A stretch of DNA of 64,000 bases from Deltaproteobacteria bacterium (GTDB taxonomy: Bacteria; Myxococcota_A; Polyangia; Haliangiales; SHYZ01): contig JACQUZ010000041.1 of assembly GCA_016210055.1 (NCBI GenBank), forward strand, positions 52,625 to 116,624, written 5' to 3'. Both the position numbers and the translations under genes were made by a program. Shown here in pieces: positions 47,852-58,480 of this stretch (its first letter is position 1; the number at the start of each line of letters is the position of its first letter). The notes under the pieces were generated by a model. It saw nothing but the letters and a program-made list of their open reading frames with translations, made no database searches and was not told where the DNA came from.

Positions 47852-50827
47852 ATGCACCCAAATCGATTTCTCGCTTGTTGTACCCTGATTGTTCTTCATG
47901 GCTGTGGTTCGCCCGAAGATCCCGACGTCACGACGCTGGATACGGTTTCGCAACCGATGGCCAGCGTGATGGGGGGAGTCGAGGCGGCCATCGATGCCCC
48001 CTGGCGGCTCGAGCCGATCGGCGCGGACGAAGGAGCACGAGCCAATATTTACCCATCCATTCCCATCGTCGTCAGCATCCATGACGCGAGCTTGCAGTCG
48101 GATCCCGAGACGAGGACGCCACTCGGACAGTTCTGCGAGCTCAGGGTTTACGAATACTGGGCCGACGGGCAGCAGCACAATGACCCTCTTCTTGACACCA
48201 GGGAAGGCCCACAGGAAGTCTACGAATTCGAGTGGCACCTCGTCACCCGAATCCCCGCGGATTCGCCGCTCATTCGGGAAATCGAGCGGAGCGACAAGTG
48301 GCCGTACAGCTCTGACGGCGCCGCGAATCATCGCCTGTGCCGGCGCTGGGCGGGCGAAGACTGCACCGGCATTCTCGATGTGGGCTCAAGCGCAGAGTGG
48401 CACGCCCTGATCGAATACACGCCCAAGCAATATGCGGTCGGAGGAGATCCTCGCGTGACCCAGGTGGCAAGGTTCGAGAATGGTCACGACGTCCGTCTCG
48501 GGGTCACTGCGATCGTCGCTCCTGCGGGAAGACAATGCCCTGTCCATCACGTCTTGGGCTCGAATGTGAGTTTCGACCGGCTCTCACCGAGCGGCGGCGT
48601 GTTCGCGATCTCGAACCACTTGTCCGTGCACCTCGGAGAGACGCGCCTTCCTCGATTCGATGATGGCTGGGCGTACGGCGACCTCCATTATCACTCGCAG
48701 GGGACGGACAACGAGGGAGAATCGGCCTACGCGTATCGGCCGACGTTGCAGGCGATGCGCGCGATGGGGCTCGACTTTCTGTTCGCGACCGAGCACGCCA
48801 GCGACTCGGGTCAGGTCACGGACATAGATGAGATCTATCTCGACAAGCGATTCGATATCCCGTACGTGCCCGAGTTCCTCGAAAACATGGCATACGATTT
48901 TGCTCGGAAGTTCGCGCTGGGCGTGCGGTCGAACACGAATGCCGCTCGCGACATGAGCTTCGAACGCTTCGCGGCAATGCACGAGTGGCTCAATCGACCG
49001 TCCACCGGCGCCAACGCGGAAGTCCTGCGTTCCTTCAGAGGTGGAAACCGCGCCCCGAGCATCTTCCTCGGAGGAGAGGTGGACGTGATCCCAGAGCTGA
49101 GTGAGGCCGAAAAGAAAAGCGGGACAATCAGGTATGGAAACATGGCGCCATACAAGTGGAAGCAGGCGTGTCTCGAGGTCCCGAGCATCCTGAAGACGCT
49201 GGATGAGTGGACCACCGCGAATATCTGCGAGACTCCCTTCGACCTCGTGGAGCGCGCCTCCGAGGGAGGGCGCTATCTGTTGAAGGACATCCAAGGCATC
49301 GGCGACCAGTACTTCGCTCGTCAGCACATGGTCTACCTGCCGACCGATAGCGCGCGCGACGATGCGTTTGTTTCCAGCAGGACGCAGCTCTTCGGCGGCG
49401 CGAACGAGCGCCTCAAGGATCTTCTCGATCCAACCCACTGGAACACGATGATCGGCAAGGGATACGCGTTTCTCGCCCATCCGGTGGACGCCGCGCGAGG
49501 CAGCGGCATGGGGAGGCTCGGTCCGGACATCGTCCCGTATTCGGATGTCCAGCTACGAACGGCCTTCGAGTCGCCTGCCATCCTGGGTCTCCAGCTTTGG
49601 AACGAGGATACGAGACTCGAGTCCACGCCAGAACACTACGGGTTCCCGCTGTCAGTCGGCTCCTCGGTTACGCGATGGGGGAAATGGCTTGGACAGAGCC
49701 CGAGAAACGGCTACCGGGATCTCCATCATGGTCTATTTGCGTGGGACAAGATGCTTCAGTGGGGAATTCGAAGGTCGCAGACCTCGTCGCTCGGGCTGCC
49801 ACCGGGGGAGCCTCGGCGCGTGTTCATGGCCGGTGGTTCCGATGCACATGGCGACTGGAACTACCGCCGAGAGGGGCGCCTGGATGGGCTCTCGGGCGTC
49901 GTGGACACCGCGATCGGCAAGCCGCGAAACCTCGTGAACGTAGGGACGCGCGCTCGCACGGTCCAGGGACCTGACGGTGTCACCGTCGGCGCTGTTGGCC
50001 AGGAGCAGGTCACTGCCGCGCTCGCCAGCGGCCACTTCTCCGTAACGGATGGGCCGGCGCTGCGCATCGCCATCGACAACAACAATAACGGCGTCATCGA
50101 TGCGCAAGACACCCCAATGGGCGGCTTTGGCGCGGTGCCTCCAGGCGGCTACCTGCCCGTGATCGTGGAGTGGAAGTCGACGTACGAGTTCCAACCCGTG
50201 TCTCAAATCGATCTCTACGTGGGTGTTGGAAACGACGCCATCGACGCCACGCTCGTCTATGCTCCGGTGAATCATGGCATCCACGCCGTGGAGACGCCCA
50301 CTGGTGGTGTTGACACCGTGTCGAACTACAAGGACTCCAGCGGCATCGTGCATTGGCGGCTGATGGACAACTACATGATGGATCCGTCCGGGCTTCTGCG
50401 GATCGTGCCGAGGCCGTCCGATTACGTTCGCGGCGGTAGCCCGCTCTGGGGCCGCAGGGTCGTGCGTCTCCGCGTGGACGACTTCGTGGTCGGAAAGCTT
50501 CGGGAAGTGCCTGGGACCGAGGTGTGCCGACCGAACGCCTATTGCCGAAAGCCCGGCTTCTCCGAGCTGTGCGACGAGGTCTGCAGGCCAGGGAAGCCGC
50601 CGTCGTACCACTTCGATTCGCCAACGCGGCCCGATCTCGTCTACGTGCGGGCATTCGTGCGAACGAGCACCTTGGGACCCGAGCACTGCACCGAGAAGAG
50701 CGATTCGGCGCTCCGTGGGCGTTGCGTTGAACGGCTCGCATTCACAAATCCCGTCTGGGCCAGGAACGCACTGCCCGCAAGGCCGACGTTCTCGACCACC
50801 GTGAACACGAGAATCTTTGGACGGTAG
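47852..50827 (+). CDS. Lipoprotein with PHP domain (CehA/McbA-like metallohydrolase)
   Basis: 991 residues from ATG 47852 (AAGGAG upstream; an ATG-frame extension to 47813 is not supported). Lipoprotein signal with lipobox VLHGC. The PHP-type metal motifs of the CehA/McbA family are visible: YGDLHYHSQGTDNEGE (about 280-300), LDFLFATEHASDSG (about 310-330) and GGSDAHGDWNYRREG (about 660-680). CehA/McbA proteins hydrolyse aryl or organophosphate esters and related substrates in the periplasm; the exact substrate here is unknown. C-terminal part (about 720-991) is beta-rich. A Cys-rich tail (VCRPNAYCRKPGFSELCDEVCRPGK) suggests disulphides. Confidence 0.82.
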   Translation: MHPNRFLACCTLIVLHGCGSPEDPDVTTLDTVSQPMASVMGGVEAAIDAPWRLEPIGADEGARANIYPSIPIVVSIHDASLQSDPETRTPLGQFCELRVYEYWADGQQHNDPLLDTREGPQEVYEFEWHLVTRIPADSPLIREIERSDKWPYSSDGAANHRLCRRWAGEDCTGILDVGSSAEWHALIEYTPKQYAVGGDPRVTQVARFENGHDVRLGVTAIVAPAGRQCPVHHVLGSNVSFDRLSPSGGVFAISNHLSVHLGETRLPRFDDGWAYGDLHYHSQGTDNEGESAYAYRPTLQAMRAMGLDFLFATEHASDSGQVTDIDEIYLDKRFDIPYVPEFLENMAYDFARKFALGVRSNTNAARDMSFERFAAMHEWLNRPSTGANAEVLRSFRGGNRAPSIFLGGEVDVIPELSEAEKKSGTIRYGNMAPYKWKQACLEVPSILKTLDEWTTANICETPFDLVERASEGGRYLLKDIQGIGDQYFARQHMVYLPTDSARDDAFVSSRTQLFGGANERLKDLLDPTHWNTMIGKGYAFLAHPVDAARGSGMGRLGPDIVPYSDVQLRTAFESPAILGLQLWNEDTRLESTPEHYGFPLSVGSSVTRWGKWLGQSPRNGYRDLHHGLFAWDKMLQWGIRRSQTSSLGLPPGEPRRVFMAGGSDAHGDWNYRREGRLDGLSGVVDTAIGKPRNLVNVGTRARTVQGPDGVTVGAVGQEQVTAALASGHFSVTDGPALRIAIDNNNNGVIDAQDTPMGGFGAVPPGGYLPVIVEWKSTYEFQPVSQIDLYVGVGNDAIDATLVYAPVNHGIHAVETPTGGVDTVSNYKDSSGIVHWRLMDNYMMDPSGLLRIVPRPSDYVRGGSPLWGRRVVRLRVDDFVVGKLREVPGTEVCRPNAYCRKPGFSELCDEVCRPGKPPSYHFDSPTRPDLVYVRAFVRTSTLGPEHCTEKSDSALRGRCVERLAFTNPVWARNALPARPTFSTTVNTRIFGR

Positions 50828-50871
50828 CCATTGTTAGCCGCACGCGCGACCGCGCGCCACGCGATGCAGGA

Positions 50872-52455
50872 CTACCCAGCCCTTCGTGCCCTGCGGAGCC
50901 GGCTGGATACCTTCGAGACAAGAAGCGCCGGCTCTTCCACACCCATGGGCTTGGCGAGAATTAGCACAACCGAAACGAAGCCCGCCGAGCCGGCCGCGCA
51001 AAGGATGACGACCGGGCCGTGACCAGGCGCGGAAAGCAGCGTGCCCGTTCCCGCGGCGAGAGCTCTCGCGGTTGCGCCGGCCAAGATCGCCAAGAGCAGC
51101 CCCTTGGCGAGACCGCGCAGGGCTACTGGGGCAGCCTCGCGAAGCTCGGGAAGGATCCGAGGAGCTAGGTAGAGCATGGCACCCGCATGTCCGAGCATTC
51201 CGACACCCGAGGCTACAGCGAGGCCAGCCGGACCGAGGCTGCGATGGAGAAACACGTACATGGGAATCGACGCGATCGTGACGATTGTTCCCGCGAGCAT
51301 CGGGGTGACCGTGTTGTGCGCCGCATAGAAGACACGCGACGTAAGGCCCTGGAGGCTCCAGAGCGGCACTGCGGCTGCGAATATCGCCAGGTACGTCGCG
51401 GTGGGCCCAACGTCTTGGTAGGTGAACCGGTGGCGTCGGAACAGGAGATCCACGAGGGGTTCCGCGAGGCCGATCATCCAAGCGGAAGCGAGCAACGCCA
51501 CCACGCCCGCGATTCGCGCGGTCTTTAGGAATGTGGCCGCGAGCTCCTCACGCTTGCCCTCTGCGAAGAGGTGGGCAAAGAAGGGCATTGAGGCTTGCCC
51601 GACCGCTTGCCCGGCGATCGCGATCGGCACGGCAACCAGCCGCTTGGCGAGGTTCAAGCGGGTGATTTCCCCTTCGTCGCCCCCAGCAAGGACGCGAATC
51701 AGCCAGTCGTCTGCCGTGACCAGAGAGACCCCGAGCATGAGGGGCAGGGTGAGCTTGAACCACTCGACGAACCCAGGATCCCTGGGTGCGAGCCGAGGAA
51801 ACATGCGCGCACCGGCTCGGATGGCAGAAACGGCTGGAATGAGGAATGGCCCAAGGGCCGCGCCGAAGAGAGCACCCCACGCGAGGGATGCGGGCCCTAG
51901 CCTATGCCCCAGGAGAACCCCACCGGCGATGATTCCCAGGTTGTAGAGCAGCGGCGCCAGCGCTGCTGCTGCAAAGCGACCCCGGGCAAAGAGCGTCGCC
52001 GAGAGGAGCCCGCCCGCAAAGAAGAAGAGCTGCGCGGGGAGGAGAATCCGGGTGTAGTGCACGCAGGCGGCCAATGCTTCGGGGCGAAGCTCCTGGAACA
52101 GGAGGCGACACAGGGGCTCGGCAAAGATCTCGCCGAGAACGATGCCCACGCCCAACACCGTGACGAGGAGGGTCCCCACGACCGACAACACGCGGTTGGC
52201 ACCCTGCTCGTCACCCTTGGCCAGGTGGCGGGAGTAGAGCGGAAGGAATGTGATCGAGAGCACGCCCCCGGCTAGCATGTAATTGAGGATGTCGGGGAGC
52301 GTGAAGGCGGCGTAAAAAGCATCGGTCACGCCCGTCGCGCCGAAACGAGCAGCGACAAAGGCCTCCCTCAACCAGCCGATGATGCGAGACAGAAACACGG
52401 CGCTGGTCATGAGGAGCGCGGCTGCGCCCAGTCGGCGAAGGGTGGTCTGCGGCAC
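50872..52455 (-). CDS. murJ: Lipid II flippase MurJ (MviN family)
   Basis: 527 residues from GTG 52455. The frame is open to a TTG at 52569, but that extension of 38 residues has no MurJ counterpart and would overlap the control region of the divergent small gene. MVF features: SRIIGWLREAFVAARFGATGVTDAFYAAFTLPDILNYMLAGGVLSITFLPLYS, about 14 transmembrane helices, and a charged central cavity pattern (LIRVLAGGDEGEITRLNLAKRL). It moves lipid II across the inner membrane for peptidoglycan synthesis. Converges with the PHP lipoprotein. Confidence 0.93.
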   Translation of the reverse strand: MPQTTLRRLGAAALLMTSAVFLSRIIGWLREAFVAARFGATGVTDAFYAAFTLPDILNYMLAGGVLSITFLPLYSRHLAKGDEQGANRVLSVVGTLLVTVLGVGIVLGEIFAEPLCRLLFQELRPEALAACVHYTRILLPAQLFFFAGGLLSATLFARGRFAAAALAPLLYNLGIIAGGVLLGHRLGPASLAWGALFGAALGPFLIPAVSAIRAGARMFPRLAPRDPGFVEWFKLTLPLMLGVSLVTADDWLIRVLAGGDEGEITRLNLAKRLVAVPIAIAGQAVGQASMPFFAHLFAEGKREELAATFLKTARIAGVVALLASAWMIGLAEPLVDLLFRRHRFTYQDVGPTATYLAIFAAAVPLWSLQGLTSRVFYAAHNTVTPMLAGTIVTIASIPMYVFLHRSLGPAGLAVASGVGMLGHAGAMLYLAPRILPELREAAPVALRGLAKGLLLAILAGATARALAAGTGTLLSAPGHGPVVILCAAGSAGFVSVVLILAKPMGVEEPALLVSKVSSRLRRARRAG

Positions 52456-52592
52456 GACGATTCTTGCTTTCGCCTGGCCATTTTGACCGCCGGGGGTGGC
52501 GGCGTCCACTTTGAGGTGGCCCGAGCGTCGCGCAAGCTGGCGAAGCGCCCGCGGGCACGACAACTGCAATGCCCACGGCCCGGAGGTCGCTC

Positions 52593-52805
52593 ATGCAACC
52601 CTTTGTGGAAACCTGGAAATCAATTGCTGGCACCGTGAAAAGGTCGGAGAGATGGTGCCGCTACATGGCCCGCCGTTCCCATGATCCTCTCCCTGTCTTC
52701 AAAGTGGGCGGCATTGTTAGGCTAAACTTGGCAGACCTCGAGGCGTGGGTGATGAGGCAGCAGGCGATGACCCGATTCAACGAAGCGCCACACCTGGCTG
52801 CCTGA
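52593..52805 (+). CDS. Excisionase/MerR-type small HTH protein
   Basis: 70 residues from ATG 52593 with GGAGGT five bases upstream. Contains a short winged-HTH of the excisionase (HTH_17) type: WCRYMARRSHDPLPVFKVGGIVRLNLADLEAWVMRQ, in which the pattern 'PLPVxKVGGxVRxxxxDLEAWV' is characteristic. These proteins bind DNA for integration/excision or repression. No integrase or phage gene is next to it, so it is an orphan, possibly a leftover of a mobile element or a domesticated regulator. Divergent from murJ. Confidence 0.8.
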   Translation: MQPFVETWKSIAGTVKRSERWCRYMARRSHDPLPVFKVGGIVRLNLADLEAWVMRQQAMTRFNEAPHLAA

Positions 52806-52889
52806 GACCCGGATTGCCTGGCGTCGGCTGCCACGTTCACACGATACGGAATGTGTCACCGGTGTGACGCGCTGCAGGTAGCATGAGTC

Positions 52890-53678
52890 ATGTCGCCGGG
52901 CGACGGGTTGTTTTCGAATCTTACGGCCGTCTTCTCTGACTTCGACGGTACGCTCACGACCAGTGGCCGGTTCCTGGCATCGACCCATGCGGCGCTCGAA
53001 CAGCTGGAGGCGGCCGGCGTGGACGTGGTGATTGTTACCGGGCGCCCCTCGGGCTGGGCAGACGTGTTCGCGCGGACCTTGCCCGTTCGCGCGGTCGTGG
53101 CGGAAAACGGCGGTGTCGTGGTCGTTCCGAAGGCGGGTGGCCGGGGGCTTCGGCGCATCTACGGCGTGAACCTGCGGGAACTCCCGTTGCTCAGGCGGAA
53201 GATGCTCGCGGCAGCTCGTGCGGTCATCCGGCAGGTTCCCGGCGCGCGTCTCGCCTCGGACGTGACATTCACCGAGGTAAACCTGGCGATCGACTGGAAC
53301 GAGGACGTGAAGCTCCCCGAGGAGGCAGCGAGACGCGTGGAAAAGCTCCTGCGTGAGCGTGGATACCGGGCCGTGCGCTCGTCGGTGCACGTGAATTTCT
53401 GGCCGGGGCGGTTTGACAAGCTGACCGCGTGCCGCCGCGTGGTGCGCGAGGTTCTCGGTGGGAGCGCGCGAGATCTATCGCCTTATCTCTACGTCGGGGA
53501 CGCCCTGAACGACGAGCCCATGTTTCGAGGATTCCCGCGCTCGGTCGGGGTCGCCAACATCAAGCAGGTGTGGGAAGAGCTCGAGCACAAGCCAGCCCAC
53601 GTGACCCGTGCTGCGGAAGGCCGTGGCTTCGAAGAGCTCGCCGCGGCCATCCTCGCCTATCAAAGACGAGGGAAATGA
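52890..53678 (+). CDS. HAD-IIB phosphatase (Cof/MPGP-like)
   Basis: 262 residues. HAD motif I SDFDGTLTT (Asp nucleophile about 20), motif II IVTGRPSG, motif III KLTACRRVVREVL, motif IV YVGDALNDEPMF. The beta-type cap places it in subfamily IIB, with mannosyl-3-phosphoglycerate phosphatase, sucrose-phosphatase and Cof-type sugar phosphatases. The substrate is unresolved. Its 3' end overlaps the converging aldehyde dehydrogenase by 19 bases. Confidence 0.87.
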   Translation: MSPGDGLFSNLTAVFSDFDGTLTTSGRFLASTHAALEQLEAAGVDVVIVTGRPSGWADVFARTLPVRAVVAENGGVVVVPKAGGRGLRRIYGVNLRELPLLRRKMLAAARAVIRQVPGARLASDVTFTEVNLAIDWNEDVKLPEEAARRVEKLLRERGYRAVRSSVHVNFWPGRFDKLTACRRVVREVLGGSARDLSPYLYVGDALNDEPMFRGFPRSVGVANIKQVWEELEHKPAHVTRAAEGRGFEELAAAILAYQRRGK

Positions 53679-55171
53679 GGCGGGAGGAGCTCTGGCTGGA
53701 ATAGCGGACGTCGCTCGATCGTGGCCACGGGGTGAACGACTGAGCGCATCAGGTGAACCCCGCCATCGCGGTGATTGCCGCTCCGGCGCAGGCCTGCGAA
53801 CGGCATGCGAGACGAAGAACCAATCGTCGGTCGGTTCCAGCCGAGGAGCCCCACCGACGCGGTGTCCAGGACCTTGGCCCAAGCCTCTTCGGATCGGGTG
53901 TAAACGGACATGGCGAGCCCGTAGTCGCAGTCGTTGGCGGCGGCGATGGCTTCCTCCAGCCCATCCACTTCATATACCGCCAGGTCCGGACCAAAGAGCT
54001 CGTCTCGCTGGTAGGCAGAGCTCGGATCCCGACGGAGCACTCGGTGAATCGATGGCCGAACATAGCTCCCGGGGCGCGAGGCTTCAGCGGATCCGGTGGG
54101 GAGTAGGCTTTCCACGGCAGGGTCGCGCTCGGCCTGCGACACCACGGACAGGAATCGCTTCTTGAGGGGCTCCGAGACGAGAGGGCCCATGAACACCCCA
54201 TCGTCGAACGCGTACCCAATGGGCACGCGCTGGGCAAGGGCGACAACGCGCTCGAGGAGCTTCGGTGCGACCTTCCGGTCTACAACCAAGCGTGAGGTCG
54301 CCGTGCATCGCTGCCCGGTGGTGATGAACGCCGCCGAGGCCACGTCGTGTGCGGCCTGGTCGATGTCCGCGTCCGCGAGCACGATGGTGGCGTTCTTCCC
54401 TCCCATTTCGAGGACCAAAAGCTTCCCAGGCTGCTCCAGGGTCGCCCGCTGAATGCGGAGCCCGGTTTGATACGAGCCGGTGAACATCACCGCGGCCAGG
54501 TCGGGATGGCTCGAGAGGGCCGCGCCCACGTCAGGGCCGCCTTGAATGAGCTGGAACACGCCGGGTGGTATCCCCGCCGCCACCATGATCTCCGCGTACA
54601 GCTCGCCAGTGGCTGGCGCGAGCTCGGAAGCCTTCATGACAACCGCGTTCCCGGCGACGAGAGCGGTTATGGCTTGCCCATGGGGCAGGCGAGCCGGGAA
54701 GTTGAAGGGTCCAATGACGGCGACGACTCCGAGCGGGCGGTAGTAGTAGCCACCGTCGACGCCAACCGGTCTCCGCATGGCCAGGTCTGCCAAGCCGTCG
54801 TCCACCACGAGGTCAATCTTGGCGAGCATCGACTCGATTTCCTGGTTGGACTCCCAGATCGGCTTTCCCATGTCCCCCGAGATTGCGACAGCGAGGTCAT
54901 GCTTGCGTCGCGAGAGCTCATCCCTCAAGCGTGCGAGGAACCGGATGCGCTCCTGCTCGGGGCGTCGGTTCCAGCCCACCACTGCCCGCCTGGCGAATCC
55001 GACGGCAAGATCCACGTGGTGGATGAACGTCGGGTAGCGCCTCGGGGGTTCTCGCGCGTCGCCGGGATCCGAGCGCACGATCTCGCCGCTTTCTGCGCCG
55101 GAGAGAAGCCACTTGCCGTCGATCAAATCGCCGCGTGGAGTTCTGCCGATGCTACGCATCATCGGCGGCAT
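53660..55171 (-). CDS. Aldehyde dehydrogenase (AstD-like)
   Basis: 503 residues. NAD(P)-dependent aldehyde dehydrogenase: VIGPFNFP cofactor-binding, MFTGSYQTG, catalytic Glu in LVLEMGGKNATIVLA and catalytic Cys in TTGQRCTATSR. Overall it resembles the succinylglutamate-semialdehyde dehydrogenase branch (AstD) more than general ALDH, but no arginine-catabolic astA/B/C/E genes are adjacent, so the substrate is unproven. Start is one of several closely spaced ATG/GTG; ATG 55171 is used. Its start abuts the OPT-transporter relic. Confidence 0.85.
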   Translation of the reverse strand: MPPMMRSIGRTPRGDLIDGKWLLSGAESGEIVRSDPGDAREPPRRYPTFIHHVDLAVGFARRAVVGWNRRPEQERIRFLARLRDELSRRKHDLAVAISGDMGKPIWESNQEIESMLAKIDLVVDDGLADLAMRRPVGVDGGYYYRPLGVVAVIGPFNFPARLPHGQAITALVAGNAVVMKASELAPATGELYAEIMVAAGIPPGVFQLIQGGPDVGAALSSHPDLAAVMFTGSYQTGLRIQRATLEQPGKLLVLEMGGKNATIVLADADIDQAAHDVASAAFITTGQRCTATSRLVVDRKVAPKLLERVVALAQRVPIGYAFDDGVFMGPLVSEPLKKRFLSVVSQAERDPAVESLLPTGSAEASRPGSYVRPSIHRVLRRDPSSAYQRDELFGPDLAVYEVDGLEEAIAAANDCDYGLAMSVYTRSEEAWAKVLDTASVGLLGWNRPTIGSSSRMPFAGLRRSGNHRDGGVHLMRSVVHPVATIERRPLFQPELLPPHFPRL

Positions 55172-55206
55172 TGTAATGACGCGGCGCTTCTCGCGCCATA
55201 GCGCGC

Positions 55207-55488
55207 GTGTCCGTCCGCGCGACGCGGTTTTTTGCTTGTGCGTGCTTCGTGCCTTCGGCCACGGGGCTTGGCCTCGCGTTCGTCATTCCGGCCTGGAATT
55301 CGATCTCAATGTTCATTGGCGCCGTGATTGCCTATGGTGTTCATCGGCTTTCCAAGCCTGCCTCCGAGCGTTACAACGTGGCCGTCGCATCTGGGCTCAT
55401 AGCCGGGGAAAGCCTCGTCGGGGTCGCGGTCGTCCTTTACATGGCACGAGGGATGTTTGCCCAGGTTTGGGACAAGCTCCCGTTTTAG
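55207..55488 (+). pseudogene. C-terminal relic of an OPT-family oligopeptide transporter
   Basis: 93 residues from GTG 55207; an in-frame stop (TGA) at 55177 bounds it. The sequence matches only the end of OPT transporters: FVPSATGLGLAFVIPAWNSISMFIGAVIAY, then LSKPASERYNVAVASGLIAGESLVGVAVVLYM, which is the last two transmembrane helices. The other ten or more helices are missing; the DNA upstream is occupied by the aldehyde dehydrogenase on the other strand. A deletion or insertion has probably removed the rest. An autonomous small membrane protein is the alternative. Confidence 0.7.
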
Positions 55489-55541
55489 TAAGAAGCACGT
55501 GAAACCTTGAACTTCGTTTCTCCCGGAGCTATCTAGGCCAA

Positions 55542-56093
55542 GTGAAGAAAGGCACCGTGCCTATCGTGTTTCTGCTCCTCGGTATCCTGGGAGCGGGGGA
55601 AGGAGCTCTTGCCGTGGGCTTTTCACTTACCTCGCCGAGCTTCGTGCACCAGGGAGAGATCCCGAGCCGGTCTACGTGCGAAGGGGAAAACGTGTCGCCC
55701 AGGCTCGATTGGACCAATGTCCCGGAGGGCACCCGAAGCCTCGCGCTCATCGTCGACGATCCGGATGCACCCGATCCCAAGGCCCCCAAGATGACTTGGG
55801 TGCATTGGGTCCTCTACAACCTGCCACCGACGACCAAATCCCTGCCCGAGGGGATCAAGGCGAGCGACCTGCCCAAGGGAACCGGGGAAGGGCTAAGCGA
55901 CTGGAAGCGCACGGGCTATGGCGGTCCGTGCCCGCCCATTGGGCGGCATCGGTACTTCTTCAAGCTTTACGCCCTCGACACCGTGCTGCCGGACCTCAAG
56001 AATCCGACGAAAGCGGCGCTCGAAAAGGCCATGGAAGGCCATGTTCTTGCCAAGCTCGAGCTCGTCGGAACGTATGAAAAAAAGAAGAAGTAG
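55542..56093 (+). CDS. PEBP/YbhB-like Raf-kinase-inhibitor family protein
   Basis: 183 residues, GTG start 55542 (no better one nearby). Signal peptide (about 1-25), then the phosphatidylethanolamine-binding-protein fold: CEGENVSPRLDWTNVPEGTRSLALIVDDPDAPDP, TWVHWVLYNLPP, GTGEGLSDWKRTGYGGPCPPIGRHRYFFKLYALD. Conserved ligand-pocket residues (DPDAP and GxHRY) are present. Bacterial members (YbhB/YbcL) are periplasmic; the ligand is unknown. Next gene is ligA, 61 nt downstream. Confidence 0.93.
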   Translation: MKKGTVPIVFLLLGILGAGEGALAVGFSLTSPSFVHQGEIPSRSTCEGENVSPRLDWTNVPEGTRSLALIVDDPDAPDPKAPKMTWVHWVLYNLPPTTKSLPEGIKASDLPKGTGEGLSDWKRTGYGGPCPPIGRHRYFFKLYALDTVLPDLKNPTKAALEKAMEGHVLAKLELVGTYEKKKK

Positions 56094-56133
56094 GCACGGC
56101 ACGACGCCACTACTCGACCAAGGACGGTGCTAG

Positions 56134-58185
<2,052 letters not shown>

Positions 58186-58480
58186 ATACTGGACTTTGCC
58201 CCCCGGGCCGCAAATAATTGACCCAAGGAGCTGGTCTGATGCCAATACCCCGTGCCTTTCCCGAGCCAGTGGTCTTGTTGCCCAGCCCTCCACGCCTTGA
58301 CGTCACGATCATGCGTGCTGCGGCAGCGCGGGTGAGGGGCGACAGCGGACCCACGCTCTTGCCGGCACCCGCGCCATCGCCTCGACCGATACAGGCGGCT
58401 CATCGCAAGGGTCGGTAACGTCCCAAGGCTCGTCTTCCCGAAACCAGAAGCTCCAACCAATCCCGCCAGGGGGCTGCTCC
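58186..58480. other. Intergenic region between ligA and the metallophosphoesterase gene
   Basis: About 295 bases. Several short open frames exist on both strands but none shows a recognisable protein or a ribosome-binding site I can support. No repeat or hairpin of note. Confidence 0.4.
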
